Source of the DNA: Acanthococcus lagerstroemiae
Lineage: Eukaryota > Arthropoda > Insecta > Hemiptera > Eriococcidae
DNA: 64,000 nucleotides
Direction of reading: 5' to 3'
Assembly: GCA_031841125.1 (NCBI GenBank)
Contig: CM063110.1
Coordinates: 51,683,946-51,747,945, forward strand
Below, in pieces: positions 31,230 to 43,310 of this stretch. A model generated the notes under the pieces. It had not been told where the DNA came from and ran no database searches. It worked only from the letters and a program-made list of their open reading frames with translations. Numbering within the stretch: position 1 is the first letter of the stretch; each line of letters opens with the position of its first letter. The position numbers and the translations under genes are program-made.

Positions 31230-31838
31230 CTGCGTGTAATAATGTTTTTTTTTTGTTTGTTTTTTTTTTTGGGGGGGGGGGGTGAAACCTAGGAGTGACA
31301 AATAATTTTTTAGCCTAGGGAACGTAAGTCTCTTAGTCCGGCTGTGCTCTTTCAGAGTTCTTTACATCGATAATAGTGTTTTCTTAGTTACTGAATCCAT
31401 TTTACGAGTTCTGTCTCTCTTCCCCTAATCCTGTAAGGCTCCATCGAAGGCTAATTTCCAATTACTTCAATTTTTCTCAATTAGCGAGTTCTTTACTTCA
31501 GTAGTAGGGTTTTGTGGGTCGCTGAATCTGTTTCAGGGGTAATTTTCCGCTGTCTTCGCCCTTCAGCTCCACAGGGGGGGCTTGTTGTTAGAAGCGTTTT
31601 CTAAGTCTCTGATTCCATTTCTGGGGTTCGTTTCTCTCCTCCATTCAACCTTTCAGGCTTCACCAAGGGCTAACCTGCGATTACTTCAATTTTAAAGAAC
31701 TCTTTTAAGTACGAGTAATCATAGATGAACCTCCTGTGGAAGTCGAAAATAAGGACTACTCTCATCTTTACACGTCCCGCAGGGTCGTCTTATACTAACC
31801 AAATTTCAATGCCTCGAAACAGAAACTATTCACGTGCA
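31230..31838. repeat. Homopolymer runs and three degenerate tandem units
   Basis: T and G runs at 31235-31275 are followed by three loosely similar segments carrying GTTTTCT-AGT---TGA-TCC and TTCAGG/GTAAGGCT----AAGGGCTAA, starting near 31376, 31509 and 31592. No coding sequence is recognised. Confidence 0.45.
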
Positions 31839-32169
31839 CAAGGGCGCAACCAAGGAGATAGCTGGAAGACTATAGTCCCCCCCCCAAAAAAAAAGAAGAA
31901 GAAGAAAAAAATAAAATAAAATTGTTTTAAAATCAATTTTGAAACGAAAAAAAATTGATGCCGATGGCCTGATGCGGTTACGTTGCGTCCCATACAATTT
32001 TTCTGATTTTTAGGTAGGCAACCCGCAGTGCGTTTTTTTTCACCCGGAGGCGGTGGCGGCGGATTTTACATTTTTAGTATATAGAGAGATAGAGAGATTA
32101 CACCTGTAATGTTGTAAAAATGAAACGAATCCCCCCCCCCTCTTCATACCAAGTCTGGCTACGCCACTG
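31839..32169. mobile_element. Possible hAT-like MITE
   Basis: Left end CAAGGGCGCAACCA and right end TGGCTACGCCACTG (reverse complement CAGTGGCGTAGCCA) agree at 10 of 14 positions; the right end is a common hAT terminus. The interior has long C and A runs. No matching 8-bp duplication was seen. Confidence 0.35.
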
Positions 32170-33207
32170 TGCCTAGTGGTTTATCAATTTATTGCAGTTC
32201 ATTATTCAACTTTTGGCCAGCTAGATTTTCTGAGGAACCACTGTGATGGTGACCCTTATTTTAGTATGCAGAGAGCTACGTATACACATATATGTATAGT
32301 TTCATAGCTACTAATTTTTCGAATCATTCAATTCTATTAGACTTTCCTACTGGTTTACTATTTTCGAAGCATTTCCAATCCATGTGTCGATTATGTGATG
32401 CCCTAAATCGCAGATTTAGCTGCAAAAAGTTTAAAAATAGTGTGATGAATAAAGGGCGATTCTCGGTAAATCTACGCTTGTTAGAACTCCTTCGAATGAA
32501 TAAAAACCGTAGGTTGGGAATCTACATACATCGAGAACATAATACATATTATAACCTATAAAGCTGTTAGAAAATTCATAAAACTTTTTATCACTCGTTC
32601 ACTTCCGTCACAGAGGGACCCACCGACTGAAAATATTCATCAGGCTCGCGTAGGTACTTCTACAAAAAAACTTCCGTTTAATTCGCGGAACCTTGAAATT
32701 CCTCATTATCAACAAGTCGGGTGACATTTTTCGATTGTAAATTATAGTAAATATTGGAAGCGAAACTACTTTTTTCTTCTCAGAAACATTATTAATTTCT
32801 TTCAATTGTGTAAATTCAGAAACGCTTAATTGCACCCTCCTCTTCGATAAAACCCACCAAACTTGCAAATTTTACGGTTAATTTTTTTCAATCGACATAA
32901 CAGTGTAACGAGTACGTATACCACGATATACATTACCGTGCACATTAATAATGTAATTACAATTGTACTCGCGAGTCAAATAAATAAAACTTTTTATTTC
33001 ACTTTCGTTTTCTCCAGCCGAGTATAAATATAGGCAAAATTGAAATACTTGACTAACGTTTTTAATTAGGGGAATCATACGGCACAGCAGCGGTTTGGGC
33101 GGCAACTGATCATAAAGTATAACCTGTCAATTTTGAACAGTTTGAAAACCTGCACATACTGGCTTGTAAATTGAGCGCTACTGATAAGTAAATTAAAAAT
33201 TCTAGTT
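32170..33207. other. No gene recognised
   Basis: AT-rich, apparently unique. Open frames at 32292-32561 (+) and 32608-32868 (-) have no recognisable motifs. Confidence 0.55.
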
Positions 33208-33417
33208 TATGCATCAAACAGCTGATTGTACACATCGGTGAAAGAAATATACGTGACGTCACCTTTTTTCAGTCCTTTTTCAAGTCCTAGGACTGAAAAG
33301 AGTCTTCTGCGCATGTGCCGTAGCATTTACAAACGCAGCTGCGATCTGTCGTGATAATGTGAACTTTCAATCTGCAAAATGAGACTGTTAAACCGTTGTT
33401 TCGATGCATGTGTAATA
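33208..33417 (+). repeat. Array block B, copy 4, detached
   Basis: Contains GCATCAAACAGCTGATTGTA, TGACGTCACC, AGTCCTAGGACTGAAAAG, AACGCAGCTGCG and GAGACTGTTAAACCGTTG in the usual order, about 2 kb beyond the main array. The flank to 33500 holds CTCGCCTTCGGCTCG, which resembles the hairpin centre. Confidence 0.8.
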
Positions 33418-33599
33418 CAAACGCATTTTCGAATTTCGATGCATTTGTAGAACAAAAAATTCAATTTGCTCAACTCGCCTTCGGCTCGTCTCGCAAGATA
33501 TTGAACTTGTCGTGAAAACCCTCATTTTTGCTCCTTGACTTGAAATATACTATTGCTAGTCTCAACCCTGACAATCGCAAGCCAATACTACCTCCGACT

Positions 33600-33830
33600 C
33601 CTCTCTAGGACAGAAAGTTGAAAAAGTAACATTTTTCGCTTTTCTTATCCTCCTCTCTTTCTAGTTTTTACCCCTCCCCGGCCAACCACATAAAGTTTAA
33701 AAAATGTTCATTACTTTTTGTTACCTGTCATTCTTCCCTTTCTTTATCCTCCTCTCTTTCTATTTTTACCCCCACCCCCCCGCCAACCAAAAAAAGTTGA
33801 AAAAGTATGTGTTACTTTTTGTTACATTTT
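33600..33830 (+). repeat. Tandem duplication of ~97 bp
   Basis: TTATCCTCCTCTCTTTCTA at 33646 recurs at 33743, each followed by a TTTTTACCCC stretch, CCAACCA, AAAGTTTAAAAA or AAAGTTGAAAAA, and TTACTTTTTGTTAC. The pyrimidine-rich open frame across it (33704-33964) is not considered a gene. Confidence 0.75.
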
Positions 33831-34999
33831 CTACAATTTTCAGTTTTCATCTGAATAGTAATAGCAGTCGACGACATTTTATTTACTTATCATACAAGCT
33901 GGGCTTTTGCGTTTTCTATAATATGATAGTTTGGATCTGGAGGGAGAAACTTTCTTGTATGTAATTCCATTTTTGTGTCCTTTGTGGAAGATTGGGAGTC
34001 AAAAATCGCAGTATGTTCTTATAAGATGGAGGAATCGTTACCTTTATGATATGTGTAGAGTTCAAATTTTCTGAACTTATCTGTCCAGCAAGCGAAATGA
34101 AAAACTAAGTGGTTCTGGGTAGTAGTGTAAACAAAAATATTTTGAAAAAGACGGAAAATAACTTGCAGTTTTATTTTTTTTTTTAAATAATAATAATAAA
34201 AAACTTTAAAAAACTTTAAAAACCCGTTAACTATGGTTATTTTACATACTTTATCACGTTTTTGAAGTTTCAATCCGCTCTAAAGATATGAAAATGATGA
34301 AGGAGCGGTTGTCATATTTGGTATTACTGGAAACAGAAATATTGAGGAAACGTTTTGATTTACAATTGACTGCACCTTATTGCGATTGAGAAAAGTTACG
34401 ACCGACTGAGAAACGTGTGTAAAGTTACCTCGCGATGGGGGAACTTTACACACGCATAAAGAATACGCGTAAAATCGGGGAAAAAGTTCTAATTTCATTA
34501 AAATAAAAGTCAAATTGTTGAAATTAATCATCTAGAGATAAATGTGCGAAAGTAATAAATCGTTTGTGGCTTTCAGCAGGAGGTGGAAGAACGCGTTCAA
34601 TTTAGGCTAATGAAAATACAAAATTACCAACATCATAATTTAAAATGAAGCAGTTTGATCGTGGTCGAATCGCCGGTAATTGCGCACCAAATAAATACTT
34701 TTTCAATGTTTTTGACTTCCTGTACTCCAGAGCGAGTGAAAATTATTATTATTTTTTTAACGATTTGTGCAGTAAAATTCGGTAATTTTCAGTTTTCAAA
34801 TTTTATCCCAGCTTGGTGAAGGAGGGGGGGGGGATATATCCCAGTGCTTCTTTTAAATTATTCCAGATTTTATTTGGTAAGTGTTTCCCAGGAGAAACAT
34901 TTTCGGATTTGTTCAAATTATTATTCCTGACTTTGCAAAGATTTTTTTAAGACTCTTCCTGACTTTTACTTGAACTTTTAAAACATGTTAAGATAAGCA
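33831..34999. other. No gene recognised; one perfect hairpin
   Basis: AT-rich. CGTGTGTAAAGTT (34414-34426) and AACTTTACACACG (34442-34454) form a perfect 13-bp stem with a 15-base loop. A G run lies near 34826. Confidence 0.55.
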
Positions 35000-35850
35000 A
35001 TAAAATAAGGTGGTTTTTTTTGTTCAGAGGTATGGGGTAGAAGATGTATCCTCATAATTTCTTGACATTCTGTCCAAGGTATTTTATTCTTCAAGAATTC
35101 CAGAATTCTTAAGACCATTTCTAACATTTCTTCATCCTTGTTCAAGATTATTATTTCAGACTCTACATAAAAATACTTTTTTAGACTCTTCCAGACTTCT
35201 ATAAGACCCTTTAAAACTCGTTTAAGTAAGCAGTAGAATGGGTATTTTCAGCTTTTTTCTGAAGGAGCGGGAGGAAGGGAGTTTCATCCTAATACTTCTT
35301 TAAAATTATTTTAGACGTATATTTTATTCGACAAGAATCTTCTAGAAGAGTCTTTTTCGGATTAGTTCAAGATCATCATTCTTAATTCTACACAGACTTG
35401 CTTAGACTCTACTAGTATTCTACAAAATCCCTTAAAATTCATTAAGATGAGCTGCAAATTCGATTTTTTCACGAGGTTTTTTAATTTTCTTCCTTTTTAA
35501 GAGATTTTGTTTTTCAATCATTTGTTTAGTTTGAGCACTGAATTTATCGCCAGAGAATCTTAGGTGAATACAAATCCGTGGATTCGAATTTTGTTTTAAT
35601 AGTGTGTATTGTAAAATCCGAATTTTGGGATCTGGATTCTCATTGTGAAATTGGGAAAAAGGATTCTAGGATTCAAGAGGAATTCAAAGAATCTATTTAA
35701 AAAAATTAATAAGAAACTGACCATTCTGAAATATTGATGGATTCTGCTAACAGAATTTCTAATTTGGATTCAGAATCACAGAATTTAGGTAAAAATGATT
35801 CAGAATCTGAAAATTCGGACTTGGATTCGGATTCTCGATCAGTTTTGCCC
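35000..35850. repeat. Cryptic simple repeat tracts
   Basis: 35000-35460 is loosely built from AGACTCTTC, AAAACTCG, TTCAAGA and similar words. 35560-35840 is built from GGATTC, GAATCT and AGAATTT words. Neither has a fixed period, yet both are clearly non-random. Confidence 0.5.
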
Positions 35851-38611
35851 AATTTTCAAATTTTGAGATTTTATCTTCTATTTTTATCTTCTCTAACTTT
35901 TTAGTCATTTTTCGCGTATCGACATAATTATTCAATGAATCTAGCTGGAATTTCGTATTCGAGTTGGTTAAGGACTCCCGGTATTAAATGAGGTTCAATT
36001 TAAAATGTGGTTGAATTTTTCAAAATTTTTAAATGCAGTTCAGTGGTTATTAAATGCATTGAAAAATTATTCATTCTTGTGGCTTTAATAAATTGAAGTA
36101 AAATTAAAAACTGTTTCATATAATTCAATATGCATGAGACACTGAGCTGGAGGTTTTTCATTCTTCAAATTAGATGAAAATATTTCATCGAAAAGATCAT
36201 TTAGTTTTGTCGCTTCATTTTGTATAAAATGTACTCTTTCTTTTCCGTCTGCAAAAAACGTGATTTTGATGTTTTTTTGAAGTTTTTTCGAATTTGAAGG
36301 TCAACGGTTGCTCCAAATTGAATTTTAATAACCAAAGTTACAGAAGGGACATGAATAAACAACTTTTATTTGAAAACTTTTTCCAAAAAGAGATTAGCAG
36401 GGTTCTAAGATTTGGGGGGTGGAACCTCGGAAAAGGGGGACACGGAAAAATGGGCATACGGGCCAAATTTCTTTGTTTGAGTATGTAGAACAATAATCAA
36501 TCATAAGATCGCTTTTAACAGCCACATCGAGCGGGCCGGTTTTTTGGGCAATTGGGACCCTACCGGGGAATTAGCCCGATTGCCTGGCGGGCCACTTCGC
36601 CCCTGATCCACGTCCATCCGGCGGTCGCATATATATTATCTCTCGGCTGTATACGTTCGCCATTCTATACTGGCAGCATTTCGTTGTGCAGAACCAGTTG
36701 ATCTTAACTCTCTCATGACGTCGTGTAACAAATGATGCTGGTAGACACGTTTCCGTTGCTCGGTTGGATCCTTTTCGAAACGGTTTCGAGTTTTCGCCAA
36801 AGAATCTCGCATCCGTTTCAGTCATCGTTCCAAATGCTCCCGCATGGTCAACCTACATCTGTCTGCGGCGGGAATGCGAAATTAGCAAAAGTGATTCTCG
36901 TAATTAGTCACACGTGCCGACGTAATAAGCTCATTAAACGCGAATAATCTATCAGTTATAAAGGTAAATGGGTATTTTGTTTTACTTTATACGAGAAATT
37001 TGACAGGCACGTAATACCCTAGATAGGGACGAAAACAGATGGAAGAAAATCGCTCCCTAAGAGTCCACTGCGTGACGAAATACGTCCAGCTAATTTTGCT
37101 GTATACATTTCGCAAATTTTATCGGATAACTTGAGCATAGTGCCGATTTGCATATCAAGAAAAAGAACAACGCCATACGATGTTCGGTAGCGTGATAATT
37201 AATAAACAGTAAATTTGACAACCATTTTCATTATCGTCGGAGCGTACAGTACAATTAACCGATTACAAATTAAGACAAGCGTTAAGTATGTGCGTCAGGA
37301 GGAGAGATGGGGTAAATTTGTAATCCGCGAAGTGCGACCGCGCATTCGCAATTCACGACGACCGGCGTGATGATGTTTTTCAGCTTTTCACAGCTGTCGA
37401 TCATTCTTCTGCCGGCGCAGACATGCGGGCTCTTCTCGCAACATTAATCTGTGGCGTGAAATTATTCTCATTACAACAATTCGTGACTCTTGCGCCGTAT
37501 AAATATGTGCAAGTATACAACCTTTTACACCAAAAACCGGCGAGAAGGCGATGCGATCAATCCTCTCTCATTCGGTCTCTTCTCCAGTCGCCGGCAAATA
37601 TTTGGAATTTGGCGGCTCGTATTTCAGAGTTTTAGCGTCGCTCGCACAGAGCATCCGCCGAAGTCCTACTCAGAGCTTTGTGTTCGCCCGCCCGACACTT
37701 TTCGACTTTTTCCGGTAATTAACAAACCGAGCCGTCGGCGAGAGTTGGCGTATAAGAATAAGCAAGCCAGCCAAGTGCCACATTGCGCTCTACTATATTA
37801 CAAACCGATAAAAACCACAACCGTTATACAGAGCACAACTGTTATTGACGTTAACGCGCCTAAAACATTTACACGGCGTTCGCTCAGGCACTTCTTCTTC
37901 TTCAGTCGTGTATAAGTTAGTGTGAGTGTGCTCAGCAACCACCAACTTCAAACTTTCTTCGACGCCGTCTTCGCTTCGTCTTTTCCCGTTTTCAGAAACG
38001 CGTACACGGCCTCTGCGGCGTATTTTATCTGAAAAGTGTCAACCTAACCGGACAGAGAGCACTCTGTATCTGCACTTCTCCCGTGTCCAGTTCGTTCGAA
38101 CATGATTCTAAATGAAAGTGGCCAGGAAACGCTCTCTGTGACAGTGAGAAGAGTATCGGGTCATGTTAGATGAAACGAATCCCCGGTCAGCTGAAGATAG
38201 ACGTTGAGCTGAGGACACTGAAGACAAACGCGCGAAAAATCATGTGGGATGAACGCGGAACAGCGAGAACATAATGCAACTTTCGACATTACCATAGTCA
38301 GGAGTAACATTGATATTCCAGGGGTAACTTGGATAACTACGTTTTATCGACTATCACGCGCTCTAGCGGCCGAATTAATAAGCTACAACGCTCGTTTCCG
38401 CATGCTGAAAATGTAAAAATAGGAGTGTTCAATCTATATTCGTCACTTGGTATCAGTGAAGTATACTAAAAATTTCGTTTAAATAAAAGTCGACAATGCC
38501 GGTTGGTAATAAAGATTTTTTTCATCGAAAAGCCAGATGTCCCGCCCAAATCTCGGAATAAGAGCCCTGGAAAAATAAGCTTCTCTCAAGGATCTCACCT
38601 GGTTTTGAGAC
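35851..38611. other. No gene recognised; GC-richer unique block
   Basis: 36541-36604 ends GGGCCACTTCGCCCCTG, a hAT-like right end. 36600-38300 is CpG-richer than most of the window and has TATAAATA (37498-37505) and TTCAGTCG (37901-37908), words found in arthropod promoters, but their spacing does not form a convincing core promoter. An open frame of 141 codons (37490-37915) shows no domain. A host 5' region is possible but not shown. Confidence 0.45.
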
Positions 38612-40490
38612 ATTTTTCCGAATACGTTTTTCCGAAAACAAATATTCCGAATAATTTTATTTCGAAAACCTTTTTTCCTAATAAATTTTTTCCAAACGTT
38701 ATTACTTGCAATTTTTTTTATTGGAAATATTCTTCAAACTAAGATATGTTTACATTGTACGCTAAATTTTCCAAGTATTGAAGGGTAGTTTGATTGTTGT
38801 ATTCTGCTGCAATGTTTTCAAGACGTACTTGCAAGTCTCTCCACTTTTTAGTTGGACCAGATTTCACACGTTTCCGCATCGCGAGTTCGGCGACACATAT
38901 TTCGGTGAAACCTTGTTCTTTTTGTAGCTAATAACGTAGAATATAAGTCAGGATGGTGCTTGCCTACGACCTGTGCAAAGCGGTTGTGCCATCCTTCACT
39001 TATATTATTGGTCCTGTGCGATTTTACCGAAGCAGTAGCGTACTGATTCCACAGGGACGGTTCGTATCTCGGCGCTACAGCTGGTCGCCTATTCGGTACT
39101 GTTGTACTTCACTGTTTTCAAGACTTCTGCATACATACATATTTCCTTTCCGGATAGAAGGGCGTACACCAGTGGGATGGCGACGAACTCGTCTTCTTTT
39201 CCAGCACGTTTGCGAAGCCCTATAATCGTAAATATCTGCGCAAATATAGACGGAGACGTCTCAAATGTTCCATCTACGAACCAAATGGGACTGTCGCATA
39301 ATAACTCGATATTTTTTCGCGTGGCAAATACTAAGACTCGTCGTCGTCTCAAGTTCACCTTCGTGTGCGTCACCATCGTCGGAATCTCGCGAATCGTGCA
39401 GTAGGAATTGTTCGCCGAGAAACGTTTTCCGAAAGCGTTCAGGTACCTCTCCCATTGCGTCCAAGCTCCTCGGGTTCGAAGGCAAGTTCTTCGCACGGAC
39501 TCTCCTTATTACGCGTACCAGAGCTGTTTGCTCCGGCAACTGGCTTCGCACGCCGCTCGAGGTTCCTGGGAGCTCAGAACGTAGCAATTGAGCAGGCCGT
39601 TGCTCTGGATGGTCTTCGGCTTTCCTCTTTATCCGAGCCTCCAATTTCTCAGCCTCACCTTCCTCCTGGTTGGGAGGTTGGGAATGCTGCGATTCCGTCG
39701 GTCCTTTCAGTACAACGATATTTCCTCCAGCAGTTCGTTGCGTTATCGCTCGTGCGGAACATTCTTTGGTTTTAGTCTTTCGGCAATCCCAGTAGTCTCG
39801 CCTTTTCGCCGAACGTGAGCGATAACACTACTGAACAAAATGAAATTTTTTGTTTGCACAACGCATTTAAGGAGGTGATTCTTGAGTACTTTTCAACGCT
39901 GAATACAGTGCCGTCGGCCGTTTTTCTCTATCACGTCTAGTTTTTCTGATCAAAAACTATAAAAAATTCAACTAAATGTGTTCAAAAAGAGGTTTAGGAA
40001 CTGAATGTGATCATACTGATTCGTGTTGTTGTGTGTTGCGGTCGTGTGTAGAGGTGTGTATTCCGTCTGTTTGTTTTCTGTTATTGTGGTCTGATAATAC
40101 TGATAATATCAGTCAGTGGTACCGCTTATTCCAATGCAAAAACAAAATGGGAACGAATTTCAGTCAGTTGTTCAGAACTCCGAATTGTGACGTGATAGAG
40201 AAAAATGGGTCGCAGTATCGTGTTTAGCGTTAAAAAGTACCTCATCAGAATCACCTGTCGAAATGCATTGTGCAAAATAGTTGTTCAGTAGTGTAATAAA
40301 TGTATCCGTCTACGTGCAACTTTTTGTCAATTATTTCGGCCATGATCATGAATGACAACTGCAGTGACGAATGTTCGTCGCGCGAAGTACCATCCTGAAA
40401 GTTATTGTAAAATTGCTATGCAAATATCGGAAAAATGGTGATTCGGAAAACAGGTTTTCGAAAATACTTTTCGGAAAAATTGCTCTTCGG
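38612..40490 (-). mobile_element. MULE DNA transposon relic
   Basis: The transposase relic lies between segments rich in TTTTTCCGAA (38612-38690) and its reverse complement TTCGGAAAAA (40425-40490). The outermost parts read GACATTTTTCCGAATACG and, inverted from the right, GACAATTTCCGAAGAGC, suggesting a terminal inverted repeat of about 30 bp. The duplicated target was not found. The 0.6 kb between the start of the transposase and the right end is non-coding. Confidence 0.65.
38750..39833 (-). pseudogene. FLYWCH-MULE transposase relic
   Basis: Minus strand, from 39833: a FLYWCH-like zinc-finger remnant (YWDCRKTKTKECSARAIT), GPTESQHSQPPNQEE, KRKAEDHPEQRPAQLLRSEL, NLPSNPRSLDAMGEVPER. After a frame change near 39370 the core follows: VLVFATRKNIELLCDSPIWF, VDGTFETSPSIFAQIF (first acidic catalytic residue) and IPLVYALLSGKE. 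At about 39089 a block is missing; then WNQYATASVKSHRTNNISEG and WHNRFAQVVGKHHPDLY, the conserved C-terminal MULE motif, and, after another frame change, LENIAAEYNNQT. The product would cut and paste DNA in the nucleus; deletion and frame changes make it non-functional. Open frames on the plus strand here (39365-39775 and others) are antisense shadows. Confidence 0.88.
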
Positions 40491-40809
40491 AAATTGTCAA
40501 ACGTCTTCAGTGTGTTTTCCTATGCTTGTTGTTGCTCCTGAGTTTTTTCGTTTTCCTGTTCATGTAGTATTTTGTAATTTTCCTGTCTGTTATTCGGTTT
40601 ATTATATTTTTTACTATTTGGGGTTGATAATAGTTGTCAATGGCTATTCATTTTATTATGTCCCTTTGTCTTTGTTGTCTTGTAATTATGACCCTGTGAA
40701 TGTGGTAATTATGTGTAAAGAGCGGTCATTTTAGTCTGTGTGGTAAAAGATTTGTTTGGTATTTTACCTTTATTGAGTCTGTGTGTATTGGTTTCCTGTG
40801 TACGTTGAA
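40491..40809. other. No gene recognised
   Basis: T-rich unique sequence between the MULE relic and the next TIR element. Confidence 0.55.
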
Positions 40810-41117
40810 CTGTACATTCTCGATTATTTGAACTACTAGGGAATAGGTCATTCAAATAATTAAAAATTCAAATAATGCGGAGTTTTTCGTGTTGTTTTTT
40901 TTTTTAAATTATTTATTTCTTCTCTCTTTTGCTGTAGAAATATGGAAACGAAGGAATTTCAATTACATTTTCGTAAATCAGTTTTTGTGAAAGATGAACC
41001 CTGCAGAATGGAGAGTCCAAATAACATGGAAGAAGTTCAAGTAATAGAGGTATCAAATTATAGGGAAGACATTTTCAGGTTCAAATAATCGAATTTCAAA
41101 TAATCGAGAGTGTACTG
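40810..41117. mobile_element. pogo/Tigger-like MITE
   Basis: Ends are CTGTACATTCTCGATTATTT (40810 on) and AAATAATCGAGAGTGTACTG (to 41117), inverted repeats with three mismatches over 23 bp. Inside each end a second ATTCAAATAAT or TTCAAATAATCGAA copy is present, as in Tigger/pogo ends, which read CAGTAC...TCTCGATTAT. TA follows the right end; the left flank is AA, so the duplication has decayed. Non-coding. Confidence 0.75.
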
Positions 41118-41205
41118 TACTGTATTTTATTGAATTGTTATACTTGGGTAGTTAATTGTTTTATTTCCTTTTTCCGTAGAGTGAAATGTTTATTATTGTT
41201 GAATA

Positions 41206-41707
41206 TAGGCGGCGCAACTGAGAGTTTCTGAAGTTGGTAGCCCTGCGCTGCAAAGGTGATCGTGAACGTTATCACCATAAAAATGCATATAAATTGAATT
41301 CGCTTTTTCTAGTCAATAAAATGTTTTCTTGCGGCTTATAATAGATGAATTTAGAGATTGAGGTCTCTAGTCTTCCTTTATGAGCTTGAAACGGCTCCAT
41401 TTTCCATATATTAGTTGTTTACAAGCGCGTTTTGTTCCAATGGCAAACTTCCGTAAGAAAAACAGTAATCTGGAAATCAACTTATTCATCTAACAAGAGC
41501 GAGTAAAGTGCATTAAATTACCTTTCATCATGAACTAGAGACTTCAAGCTTCGATTTGACATGTTATAGGACTCAATAAAACCTATTTTCAGCAATTGCG
41601 GAAGCTTTAGGTAAAGTATACCAACTCTACACGTATTCTTATGGGAACATCAGATCACCTTTGCAGGAGGTCGATCCTAGCGAACCTGGTCACAGTTACG
41701 CCGCCTA
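41206..41707. mobile_element. 502-bp TIR element, superfamily unknown
   Basis: Ends are TAGGCGGCGCAACTG and CAGTTACGCCGCCTA: 15 bp with one mismatch. Further in, TGCAAAGGTGATC near the left matches GATCACCTTTGCA near the right. Both AGAGATTGAGGTCTCTAG and ACTAGAGACTTCAAGC lie near the middle. No protein-coding sequence and no certain target duplication. Confidence 0.75.
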
Positions 41708-43162
41708 TTGGAAAAGTTGATATTAATCCTTAGAACTCAAAATCCTAATAGATGGGCAGTATATATATGAATTAATTTTTAGAACGAAGAATTGTGATAG
41801 ACTGGGCAATCCCATGTTTTATTAAGAAGTCTAGAACCCCCTGGAAGTTTATTAATAAGGAACGTATTTGTTGTGTTCGATAGACGTTTCTAGAAATTTG
41901 AAATTTATTATAAATGGTGGTGCAAGTTTGGAAAGTGTATAGTTCATAAGTTATTCACGAAGTGTTGTGTTCAAACAAAGAATACAAGTGTTACAAGTGT
42001 TTAAAGCGGTAGCAGTGTTTTATTTTAAAGCGTATTTTTAAAATTATTATTGAGGATGTTTGTTTGGGTGAGACTGTGAATACTAAATTTTAATTCGGTC
42101 ATGTGTTACGGTACCGAACCAAAGCTGCACCAAGAATGCAAAAATAACTTTTTGTGTGTCCGTGTCATTAACTTTTTCTTTCACCAAAAAATGGTCCCAC
42201 TATTCTACCTATCTCGAGCGCTAATTTAATAAGCTGATTTTGAAGAATTAAAGGTGGATATCTTAATACATTAGAGTAAATTGCTCGTAAAAGTGACATA
42301 ATTTTTTAAACATCGTATTAGGAACAATAAATAGGTACTATACTGCGATATATCGTTCGACATTCAGATACAATGGTGGGTATCGACGAAAGCACACACC
42401 TGTTATATAGTTGTAACATAACCAATATTTGACAAGTTTGTACGTTCTTTTCCTTCCATTAGGTTAATATCTGCCGTTTATAATCTACATAATATATAAC
42501 TAAATGTCAAAGTTTGTGTTTTTGTACCAGTGCCATTGAACCGGTGTTTACTTCGTCGTATTTTTATCTAAACAATTAGTACACCTCTGTAAATAAACTC
42601 CTACTCGAATATGAAATATTGCTATTTAAATATGTATAAAGGTGTTGCCAATATTTAATTCCACATTCAGGCTTTCTTTTTTTTTCTCACTCTGTCTCGG
42701 TGTCATTACCGCTCTGTTCTCTTTTCTGCACGTCTTTAAGCGCGGATTAAATTCGTTCCGCCTGATAGTGTTCAAGATGCACAAGTACCTAGAGCACTTG
42801 ACATCTGTAGAAAAGTTGCTACAAACGTTATCTCTTAGCGTGTACGCAATTATCGAACCATCTTTGGCCACAAAGTTCGTTACCAGCGAATTTAAATACG
42901 CTTTTGGAGAACGTCGGCGCAGAATATGTCATTTTAACAATTTTTAATGAGCTAAATTACACAGTCCTGTGCAGTAGCACGACAGACGTTCGTTCGTCCA
43001 CGACTGAAGCGACCGAGGAAAAACTATTCGCCGAGTTAAACGAGTTGCGGTTTGTTTACTTTTCAAGTCGAATAACTGGAAGTGTGTACTTTGTCCTACG
43101 TGAGCTGATACAGAGCTACAGACCCGTGAAACAAGTGTCAATATCAGCATGCTAAAGGTCAC
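41708..43162. other. No gene recognised
   Basis: Mostly AT-rich unique DNA. Overlapping open frames occur on both strands at 42626-43162, the longest 101 codons, with no known domain; opposing frames of similar length argue against picking one. Confidence 0.5.
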
Positions 43163-43310
43163 CTTAATGGACGGTCACCGTCATGATTCGCAACCAGTCA
43201 GGAGGCTCCAGTGCAGATCGCCACCATGACCTCAGCATTGAGGTAAGGGTAGAGAACTGAAGTCGAGCTTTCTTATTGGCAGAAAATTGCCACAGTGGCG
43301 GTCCATTAAG
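43163..43310. mobile_element. 148-bp TIR element
   Basis: CTTAATGGACGGTCACCGT (43163-43181) and ACAGTGGCGGTCCATTAAG (43292-43310) are inverted repeats with three mismatches over 19 bp. AC lies on both outer sides. Too short to encode a product; a small MITE is the simplest reading. Confidence 0.65.

Noticed and set aside
33704..33964. 86-codon frame with a Phe-rich hydrophobic start
   Set aside because: It is produced by the pyrimidine-rich 97-bp tandem duplication.
39365..39775. 136-codon plus-strand open frame
   Set aside because: It is exactly antisense to the FLYWCH-MULE transposase relic, whose motifs are unmistakable on the minus strand.
42904..43155. 83-codon open frame as a host gene
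   Set aside because: An opposing frame of similar length covers the same place, with no splice sites, homology or motif to choose between them.
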